From: Thalassia testudinum
Taxonomy: Eukaryota > Streptophyta > Magnoliopsida > Alismatales > Hydrocharitaceae
Direction: 5' to 3'
DNA length: 64,000 nt
Assembly (NCBI GenBank): GCA_037157565.1
Contig: JAZHRO010000012.1
Location: forward strand, 63,107,501 to 63,171,500
This document shows, piece by piece, positions 55,721 to 64,000 of this stretch. Numbering within the stretch: the first letter of the stretch is position 1; every line of letters starts with the position of its first letter. Below the pieces are notes generated by a model. It ran no database searches. It had not been told where the DNA came from and saw only the letters and a program-made list of their open reading frames with translations. A program made the position numbers and the translations under genes.

Positions 55721-58209
55721 TATTTTTGGTTGGCCAAAATCATTATGCAATTTTAGTATAGTTATGTTAATCAATTGTGCAATGCAGATGCATTTTATTG
55801 TAAATGCATTTTTAGGGTATATAAATGTATTGTGGCAGAGAGGTTACTTTTCATTAATCAGGCATCTAACAAGTAAGTTTTATTTTATATTTGATTAAAT
55901 CAGTATGCATTTCAATATGATCATGTCGATGTCAATGTGAGTTCTCACTAATGTTCAACTAGATATGGGATACTCAATAGCCAATGGCATGTTCGATTGA
56001 ACATTGCATACTGCTTTTTTAACATTGCTTATAACCATAGATGCATTTATAAGATGCTTTTATTTTTGGTGTTTTGATTTTTTTCTGGGAAACCCAACAT
56101 CCTTAAAATGAGGTCTTATCCTACTCGTTCGAGGCACTTTGACCAAGTACTCATTCAACAAGCTTGGAAATGACTTTTCATTCCCAAGTTTATTTAGAAA
56201 AATTTGAGAAAGGGGATTGGATGGCAAATTTAAAATGGGGGTATTGGTTTAGGAGGCCTATAAATATGGAGCATAATTCAAGAGTGAAGTACTAGACTGT
56301 GAACTCCTTAGCAATCACTAGAACTAACGATTAGCAAGGACTTAGTTAGAGTAATGCCCCTAATTCTAAATTTTTTTGCTTATAAATATAGCCAAGCATT
56401 TATTGTTAAGAAAATCTAGATGCTATCATCAGACGTATGTGACCCTGTGACATAAACTTCCTTTAAATTGATGATTGCTTTTAATTACATAATCAAGTGA
56501 TGATTTTAGAATTTCTTGAAGTAAAATATGGCCTCTGAAAATCCAGGGGTAAATTTCTAGCTAAAGCCTCTAAGATTTGATTCAAATTAATCTGATATAA
56601 TTCATCCACAAATCAGGCAGAGTGCAGTCATCGTTACTTCATTAGTTGATTCTTAATCAACGAGCTCATTCTCATTATGGCCTATAATCCTATCGTACGA
56701 CCTATAGATCATTGCCTTGGTAAGTCATTGGTCCATTAACTAGTTAATTTGATGTAAGGCCCTCCTCGAGCATATCCTCCTTTTGCTCCTAAACATGGAC
56801 CATTTGCAAGCATTTTTCGTCGTTGTGGCCCCCTCCAAATGGCAAGTGCTTACATGTTGCTCACATTATCCTTGCTAAAAACATCATTTATCAACTGAGT
56901 TGAATCTGTTAAGCATGCGAATGGCGTCGATCTTGAGCTAGGATCAAACTTTCCATATGGTTCATAGTTGTTGCATAGCTTCTTTATTTGTATATATAAC
57001 AGATTTAGAGAATTTCCTTTCACTCCAAGGCATAACTTATACCTATCTGTTTCATATCCTTGTGCAATTAACTCTATCAAACCATGCTTCCTTACCCTAG
57101 CAGAATGGCACCCTAAACTTCTCTGTAGTTCTCATTTGATCATGGCGAGGCCAACTTAAAACAAATGATAATGGAAAAACTCACATCGGATTAGGCTTGA
57201 ATTGGTAATTTCTACCATGTCAATATTTGGGGAGTTAATATCCCTTCCCCAATATTAGAGTTGGTTATTAAGTTCAATTAGTATAACTCAAGACATCACA
57301 TGTTTGATGTTGGAACCATCAGGGAAAATCAAGAGTAAAGCAAGCCCTAACTTAGCTCTTGAAAGCAAGGCCCAGGTGAATGCTTACATAACAAATTTTA
57401 ATTACTCAAATCATTGATAATGAATGTCTTTCAGATGGTGACATGTCAAACTTTAAGTGAAATATCCCCCAGGAAGCTTCTCAATTAAGTCAATTTATTT
57501 CCCTTTTACCAATTTTTGTGAGATTTGTTGCAAAGGAAGCCTCCTATCTCTTTCTATGTATCTTTGCCTTTGCCTTTCTACAGGTTAATGGTGACCCACA
57601 CATGACCTATCTAGCTACCTCCTCTCCCTTCTAAAGTAAATTCCCACCAATTGATGGGCACATCCATCTGTAACTCCTTTCACTATTGGAATCTGTCTCC
57701 ATCACTGTAGGGTGCAATTAGTCCTATTTTTTCTTGCTTTCCCTTCTCTCAATATTTGTTTTCCGATCAGTACCTTTTCCATGGAGAATAGATGATGAAC
57801 AACGGAGTGAACATATTCCAATAAATGCAAGCACGTACCAATCAGATCTAAAATTTATGCTATCCACTATTGCGATCGCAACTACAGCAGCACGTCCTCT
57901 CTTGTGGAATAATGTGGATGGATAAGACTTGGACCGTAAGGTTAAAATTATCAAGAAATAATGTTACGGGACAACCATTTTTCGTTATGTGAAGGGATTT
58001 GTGTTTTCACTTTTTTTTTTTTTTTTTTTTCCCGATGCAAGGATAGACATGCAGAAAATTAGTTAAAAGATAGTCAAATTTTACTTACGTCTAAATACTA
58101 GATTTTCTTTTTAACTCCAAATATTATATTGTTTCATTTTCCATGCTCCAACACCCCTTCTTCACCGCCAGCCCCCAACTGGCCTCCTTATGTATTAACA
58201 CACTTTCGC
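55721..58209. other. Unassigned stretch
   Basis: AT-rich DNA with a poly(T) run at 58012-58030. Short frames at 57080-56850 and 57954-57724 (minus strand) match no family I know. No RNA gene is seen. Confidence 0.35.
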
Positions 58210-58878
58210 CAAATTAAAGAAATACATTATGGTATAGTGAACAAAGTAAATTAATATTTAAAATTTGTAATCTCAAATGTAAGTCTGAGGTCATCTCAGG
58301 GAGTAAGATAATTGCAATTTAAACTGTTAATCAATTGAATAAAATGAAGCACAAGTAGCTTCATATAAGAAGAAATATAACACTTAATGAATATTACTAT
58401 CAAACTCAAAAATAAATATAAGTGTTCGAAGTAAAAAATGTGTTTTTCAATTAAACCAAAGTCTCAACACTTAGAATTTTCTTAACCAAAAAAGAGCCTT
58501 CACAAAGCCAAGCACAATTCTGACCAAAGCTCGGCCCAAGCACAAAACCAACCCAATTCTAATCACAAAGGATCCCCTTCAAAGCAAGCCACAATCGGAC
58601 CAAACCTTAGCCCCAAACCCAGTTCAAAATCCGGATGAAGACTGGTTCATGCCCGAGTGTGTGCAAGCATGAGTGCACATGCGAGAGGATGGGGACTCGA
58701 CCCCCTGAAGCTTGGGTGATCCTTAAGGGAGTTGAATCCCTTATATGGGCAAGTCTAGCCCAATCAGTGAACGAGGTGGGACTAAAAGTCCCCCTCTCCT
58801 TCGTCTTTCCTTCTTCTTTGCAGCGTCTTCAACGTGGAGAATGGTTGCTCTCAATTGTAGACAATGATCATTGGGTTT
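58210..58878 (-). repeat. LTR fragment resembling LTR D, reversed
   Basis: GAGGTGGGACTAAAAGTCC followed by CTCTCCTTCG resembles AAAGTGGGACTAAATCCCAC followed by CTCTCCTTCC near 48718 in LTR D. Upstream text resembles the end module (GGTCATCTCAGGGAG). It is cut by the T LTR at 58879. Confidence 0.5.
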
Positions 58879-58999
58879 TGTAAAGACCCGTGCCGTTCTG
58901 AGCCTTTTAAGACGTCTAGACTATTAGTCAGATGTCTAGTCATACGTTTGGACACCTTCCCAAGTAACTGAAAATCAAAATTTTTGGGTACAAGCTCGC

Positions 59000-59024
59000 G
59001 TTTGCGCGTGCTCTGCGCGCAGAT
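59000..59024 (+). promoter_or_regulatory. GC-rich stem-loop in the third T LTR
   Basis: GTTTGCGCG pairs with CGCGCAGAT, with two G-T wobbles. It is the diverged counterpart of 8341-8365. Confidence 0.7.
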
Positions 59025-60066
59025 AGTACCCTCTCTTTTTCTTCCCTTCTCTCTCTTTTCCCCTTCCAGCGAACCCTAACCCACCATCTTTACAAACCCC
59101 TCTTCCCCTCTCGTTCTGCCCACTCCACAGCACCTTCCTCTCTTCCTCTCCACCCCAGCGAGAGAGCTAGCGCGAGCGAGAGAGCGCGAGAGCGGCGACG
59201 AGGAGGAGCAGCGTGAGGAGAAGAGGAGGAGTTGAGGCCGCGAGCTCGTGTGCGAGCTCACCGGAGGGCGCACCGCCGGAGCGGTGCGTGCAGGAGGAGT
59301 GCATTGGGGGAGTCATCCCCGACACTGCTGCAGCAGGAGCTGCAGGCGAGGAGGCGAGCTGCGACCTTGCGCGGCAAAGGCGAGCATTAGCAGGTTCTGG
59401 GTCTAGGTTTTTCCTAGAATTAGACGTCTTGAGTGACATTCAGACGACGGAGCAGATGTCTGAAGGCGGTTCCATACGTTTGAAGAGAGATCTTCGTGAA
59501 GGTACGTTCCCTTTACAGATACGGCCATGCAGGCCGCTCCGCAACTACACTTTGCGTGGCTATTTTGAGAGGATTTCACTGCCGCGTGCAGGATTTGCTT
59601 CGGGAAGGCGTGGGGCACGCCTTCCCATGCATTTCAGACATCTGGGCAGCTTACCAGACGGCTGAAAGCACTTCCAGACGTTCGGAGTGGAGGTCGGACG
59701 TCTGGAGTTGGGTCCAGACAGTCCAGAAGAGATCCTGGATGTCTAAGGACGACGCAAAGCCTGAGGTGCATTTCTGGACACTTTTAAGACGTCTGGACAG
59801 TGTGCCAGACGTCTGATTGAGTCAGTAACCCCGTTTTTGACCCGTTTAGGGTCTGTTTGAGGTTCGTTTTACGCAAATAAGATATCGGTGTTTTCCTTGT
59901 GAGTTCCTCTACTTGTTATAAGGCTTTCTATACTGTTCTGAATGTTCCATTGTGATTGTTCCTTGTTATAGGACTTCGTTCCGTTGCGGGTTCGGGGCTT
60001 GCCGAGACACGTGAGCCTACCGTTCGAGCCCCCAATACTCCTGGGTTGTCTGGTAGAGTGGCTTCC

Positions 60067-60571
60067 CCTAAGGACAAGCCCCTTTCGGCCCGAGGACGGG
60101 CCTCACCGCCTGTTGCATTCTATGGGTCGGGTTATTCTCCGTCCGGCCCCGGAGAAAACCCTCCATGGAATGCTCACTAGGCTCCTCCCAAGCTCATAAC
60201 CATCCTTAAGGTTATGAGTTTGGTCTCCTTCCTAGCTCGCAAGCTAGGAAACAAACATGCGTACAAAATATTTTTATGCATATGCTAAGGCATAGTGTTG
60301 TGTATGGGTAACTTCTAAGAAAATATTTTGTACTAACTGGAGGTAAGTATCTAAAATGGGTATAAGGGGCCTGTTAATACCCATATGAAATATGGGATAT
60401 TGAATTGGTATTCTTGTGAACCCATATTAGATACGGCGGTGAAGCTTGCGAGCTAGGTTACCTCCCTTGGGGTCAGGTTTACATCCTTATAGGTCGGGGG
60501 GTACGGGGTTGCCTCTTTCCCTCTCTCGTTTCGGTCGAGTACTCTCCCTCACTCAGGGTTTCTTCTGCCCT
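60067..60571. mobile_element. 505-bp palindrome-rich insertion in the T LTR
   Basis: GCTTCC (60061-60066) recurs at 60572-60577, consistent with a 6-bp target duplication. The two other long T LTRs lack this stretch. Inside are CTCATAACC/GGTTATGAG (9-bp stem near 60195-60220), GTACAAAATATTTT/AAAATATTTTGTAC (near 60260 and 60322), CTCGCAAGCT/AGCTTGCGAG (near 60236 and 60444) and ATGGGTAT/ATACCCAT (near 60356-60390). It resembles a small foldback or MITE-like element, but I see no clear terminal inverted repeats and cannot name a superfamily. Confidence 0.6.
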
Positions 60572-60795
60572 GCTTCCTGAATGCATGTGTGGAATAAACG
60601 ATTAGAACCTAGGATATGGCATGAATCCTAGGACGAGAATTACTTGAAATGTCTGCATGCGTGATTGAATTGCAATCCTGAATGAGTAGATAGAAATGTT
60701 AACAACTGCCTGTAATTGAACAAGAGATGCCTATGAAATATGAATTACCTATGCTAGTGAAACAGTTGCATGTGACCTGTCCTGTTGTATACGTT

Positions 60796-61036
60796 AAATG
60801 ATAGAATACGAGCTGCATGTGTAAAACCTGAGAATGGAAATGTAAATGATAGAATAAGAGCTACATGTGTATAACCTGAGAATGGAAATGTAAATGATAA
60901 AATACGAGCTGCATGTGTATAACCTGAGAATGGAAATGTAAATGATAGAATACGAGCTGCATGTGTATAACTGGAGAATGGGAATGTGAATGATAGAAAT
61001 ACAAGCTGCATGTGTATAACCTGAGAATGGAAATGC
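60796..61036. repeat. Five tandem 48-bp units in the T LTR
   Basis: Each unit has AAATGATAGAATACGAGCTG, then CATGTGTATAACCTGAGAAT, then GGAAATGT. The related LTR at about 9656-9703 has one copy. The 48-bp length keeps all units in one frame, so a spurious repetitive reading frame appears on the minus strand. Confidence 0.92.
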
Positions 61037-62197
61037 GAATGATGAAACCTGGTATGGAATGATATGAGGAATATGAGCATGAACCCTATAGGGAAATTTG
61101 GAGCAGAGCTCCTGGGAATAAATAAATGGATCTGGAAATGTGACGGGAGGTGTGCTGGCCCTTGAGTACATGGTACAAAAGGGGAGCGCATGTTCCCTCT
61201 TAGTGTAGAGGGGAGGTTGCCACCCTTCAGGTTAAGACCCAGGGTAGGTTTGGCCACTCTACACCGACTTCTGTTGGCCCTCGTGTACACAGTATCGGGG
61301 AGAGCTATTAGTGTAGGGAGGGAGCTAGCCACCCCACGGGGCCCGGAATTAAGCTAGCCAACCTACACCGACTTTTCTTGGCCCTCTGGGCAAACTGGGG
61401 TAGTAAGACGAGGGTGCGCGGATTGTGGAGGGGCGAGACCCCAGTTTGGTTCTGAGGGGCTAGACTCCTGTTACTGAGAGGGCTAGGCCCTATACTATTC
61501 TGTACTGTACTTTGGGGAGTACCCACTAGCGGAAACGACTGACCGCGTGCCAGTGCGGGACAGCTACCCATGCGCTTACCGCGCGTGCCGTAGTCACCAC
61601 TACGTCTAGATAGTGACCCCGAGGTGGTTGACTGGGTGTAGGATTATCACAGGGGCTCTCCCATCTAGGAGAGCACCACGTGTGGCTTCTACTGTTCGAA
61701 AAAGACTGCAACCAAGATCGTTCCCCTGAGGAACATTCGAGATCAAGAAAGAGATTTGGATATATATAAACCAGTGGGTGAAAAGGAATAACTTGTTAAT
61801 TAAGAATTGGAATAGCTAGTTTACCTGTTAGCTTTACTGCTTTAGTTAGTAGGTCCAGGTATTGAGCAACCCGAGTCTACGGTTGCAGAAGGTGCTAGGC
61901 CCAGTAGTAATAGCTTTCTTGTAGTACCCTTTTGTAGTAGTGAGTTCAAACTCTTATACTTTTATGCTCTGTGCTTTTACGTTTCTGCACTTTTATGTTC
62001 CTATACCTTGTTACTATTCTACTGTTGTGGTGGTGATATGTGCTGTAGCAGCTTTTACTTTCCCTACTGCTGTACTTTTTTACTGTTAGTTGCTTAGCAT
62101 AGCGAATGTGGTTTACTTTCCTGCTTTTTGGTTATTTCTCGTTGGACGACTGAGTCTTGGCATCAGTCGAGTCTAGCCGGTCTCGGGTCTTGTAGGG

Positions 62198-63570
62198 TGA
62201 TAACACTGTATCTTGGGGTGATAATTCTGTTAAATATGATCCATCTTAAGAATAAAATGCACATCATAAATAGAATGAGAGCATTGCATGCATCATACGT
62301 CAAGATCGCTTATAAAACAGAATTAACGGCCATTTGTATAAGTACTTGTCAAAGCAGGCCTCAGATGAACAATCAGACTGCACAGATGGATTCAAAGCGA
62401 CGAACGGAGTCCAACGGACTCGAAATCGGCCAAATTCAACATCCGGAGCTCCTACAATGAGCCCAAGAAGTTCTGACCGTTGATCAACGGCCCACGGTGC
62501 GTCACGTGGAGCCCACTCGCCACGTCCAAATCGCCGCCCGCTTCCACCTTCACCTGGAGGACAAATCTCAGCCGTCGATCTTCGATCAAACGGCTAAGAA
62601 CCGCTCGCATGCCCGCCCTCGCCGCGACAAAGAAGTGGGCGCAGCACAGCGATTGGAGCGCTCACCCGCGCTCACGCGACATGAGTTCGAGTCACGCGGA
62701 GCGGAAATGCGGAAACGATGACACGCACAGGCAAAATTGGGCCGCCCGATCAGCAGCGGACGAACGCGATCGCGAGAAGTGGATCCTACAGATGCTACCT
62801 GACCAGACGCGCGCAATGACGCGGGCGCAAGGGCGCGATCCAGGTGTGCGCCTTGCGCGAGATCCCAGCCATCCAATCCTCGATCGGACGGCTTACGGCG
62901 CGCGCACACGAATTAGGCGCGAAGAAGCACGGCTGCGGGCTAATGACCGGCGAGCAGGAGTCTTCACCGACGTTTTGGGAAAGGTTTTAGCGACGACCGA
63001 GATGTCGCTAAAACCCCTTCTTCATTTGGAAAGCCCTTCCCCCTATTTAAACCCCTTCCAACCACCCATTCAAGGCATTCACTCCACTTGCAACTACTCT
63101 ACCCCCCTCCTAGCTACCTTTAAGCCCTTTTGTAATCGCCGGAGACGACGAGCCGTCGACGGAGCCCTCTCCACCACCGTGGCTGCCTCCCCGTCCCCCC
63201 TCTCTCTTTCTTCCTTTAAGCTTTACTTTACTTATGTTCAAGCATTCATTTAGTGTTGTAATTATGAACTAAAGTTGCATGATTAAAGAAGTTATTTTCT
63301 ATTCAATTGCTTGCTCTATTTTCTTTTCAAGTTGCATGTTGCGAATGAACCAATTCTAACCCTAATCTCTCTCTCTCTCTGTCGCTTTTCACCCACGCCT
63401 TTTCGCAAGCAAAACCCCGCAATTTTCATGACAAAAAGTGACAAGAACAATCCGATTTTTATGCCTTCCTGAGACCGACACTCTATCTCACATCCATTTT
63501 TTACTTTAAAACCAACGTCGCAAGTGCAAACTATAACGACACTTCCAAACACACGCACACACACAGGTCA
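62198..63570 (+). repeat. 5' LTR of element X, 1373 bp
   Basis: It ends AGGTCA before the primer site. It holds a hairpin related to the B LTR (AGCCGTCGATC, TTC, GATCAAACGGCT at 62570-62595), the stem-loop at 62983-63015 and a TATA-like TATTTAA (63044-63050). Confidence 0.85.
62983..63015 (+). promoter_or_regulatory. Stem-loop upstream of the X TATA box
   Basis: GGTTTTAGCGAC and GTCGCTAAAACC form a perfect 12-bp stem with a 9-base loop, 28 bases before TATTTAA. The core TTAGCGAC/GTCGCTAA is shared with the B LTR. Confidence 0.85.
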
Positions 63571-63575
63571 GTTTT

Positions 63576-63593
63576 TAGCGCCGCTGTCGGGGA
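63576..63593 (+). other. Primer-binding site of element X, tRNA-Asp type
   Basis: TAGCGCCGCTGTCGGGGA, followed by GGCAACGG, has three changes from the perfect complement of the tRNA-Asp 3' end. Confidence 0.85.
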
Positions 63594-64000
63594 GGCAACG
63601 GATTTATTATGTCTTTTCCATTTTATATCCATGCTCACATCGTCTAACCCCTTGTCTCCATTTACTTGATGGCTGTAGGAATTCGGCGCTTGGACTGCGA
63701 AGCAGCGCAACTCATGACGGTAACAAGGGAGTAGGTGCAACAAGAACCGGTTGTGAGTAGTTCTTCACTCATGGTTGTTTGCTTGCTTGAAAATCTAAAA
63801 AGAAAATTGTGAAATTGAAAAAAAATTGACGTGGTGTATGATTACACTCTAACATTCTGAATAAATTCTTGGAGTGTTCTTTTCTCTTTTTGAGTGGTGT
63901 TTGCGAAGCCACCTTAGATTGACTTGGGCCGCACCACTCAACCCTAAAAATAACTCATCTAATAGAAGCTACATGATCATTAGGATGAGTACATTAGGGT
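63594..64000 (+). other. Leader of element X, incomplete
   Basis: Noncoding start of the interior. It aligns with 12335-12600 up to about 63840, then runs to the window edge without a gag frame. Confidence 0.6.

Larger units (their letters stand above)
58879..62197 (+). mobile_element. Family T LTR with a palindromic insert, cut by element X
   Basis: It starts TGTAAAGACCCG and aligns along its length with the solo LTR at 8233-10920. It is longer because of a 505-bp insert (60067-60571) and an expanded 48-bp array (60796-61036). A hairpin like that at 8341 lies at 59000-59024, but the TATA box has decayed to TTTACAAA (59087). It ends at CTTGTAGGG, where the X LTR starts, so the last ~23 bases of the T LTR should lie beyond X. 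Solo LTR or part of a full element: cannot be told here. Confidence 0.88.
62198..64000 (+). mobile_element. Element X, 5' end, continues past the window
   Basis: A 5' LTR (62198-63570) starting TGATAACACTG is followed by a tRNA-Asp primer site (63576-63593) and leader. Gag is not reached. It is inserted in the end of a T LTR. The LTR aligns with the split copy at 8174-12311. Confidence 0.85.

Noticed and set aside
56850..57954. Possible host exons in short frames near 57000 and 57800
   Set aside because: The frames are under 80 codons, lack splice context and match no family I know.
60790..61036. CRISPR-like array
   Set aside because: The units are contiguous tandem repeats without unique spacers, in a plant LTR.
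60754..61332. 192-codon repetitive frame on the minus strand
   Set aside because: Its 16-residue repeats are just the 48-bp tandem units of the T LTR.
62480..63253. 257-codon open frame on the plus strand
   Set aside because: It lies wholly in the X LTR and crosses the TATA region and hairpins; no homologous frame in the copy at 10926-12311.

Overview
The window looks like intergenic DNA from a large, repeat-rich plant genome. I find no host gene. Everything I can name is a transposable element: Ty3/gypsy LTR retrotransposons, usually nested in one another, plus two LINE (L1-type) remnants and tandem or inverted repeats. Plant origin follows from Athila-type polyproteins, primer-binding sites matching plant tRNA-Asp and initiator tRNA-Met, and 1.2-2.7 kb LTRs. 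I cannot name the species. The family names T, A, P, P2, B, X and D are mine.

Layout. 1-1515: internally deleted element of family T (chromovirus/Tekay-like, Met primer site). 1516-8173: mostly unassigned and AT-rich, with a probable reversed T-LTR fragment (2040-2960) and a broken tRNA-Asp-primed element end (about 7905-8173). 8174-12600: LTR, primer site and leader of family X, split by a T solo LTR (8233-10920, target duplication ATGTA). 12600-15238: reversed LTR fragments, a 183-bp tandem duplication and an AGCT-rich repeat. 15239-24828: LTR A, split by the young non-autonomous element B (16766-23978, minus strand). 24829-36820: element P, a nearly full-length Athila-like element whose gag-pol frame is broken only by five stop codons. 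36821-40677: a reversed T-LTR fragment, then P2, a truncated reversed relative of P. 40678-42836: a 5'-truncated LINE with a poly(A) tail. 42837-47700: AT-rich DNA, degenerate tandem repeats and a second LINE fragment. 47880-50462: reversed LTR D. 50463-58878: unassigned DNA with a G-rich tract, a long AT-rich inverted repeat split by a T solo LTR (52852-55468, target duplication CCTTC), and a D-like LTR fragment. 58879-62197: a T LTR carrying a 505-bp palindromic insert and a 48-bp repeat array, cut by element X (62198 to beyond the window end).

Working together. P is the only copy with a recognisable full set of gag, protease, reverse transcriptase, RNase H and integrase. B lacks all of these but shares with P the tRNA-Asp primer site and, next to its 3' LTR, the same stem-loop plus polypurine tract. 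Relatives of P are therefore plausible helpers of B (inference).

The most interesting signals are the duplicated stem-loop/polypurine module in P, P2 and B; GC-rich stem-loops just upstream of the TATA box in every LTR family where I could place a TATA box; the unrecognised ~610-codon reading frame of B; and paired AGACGTCT palindromes shared by LTRs of two lineages. All sequence comparisons were made by eye.
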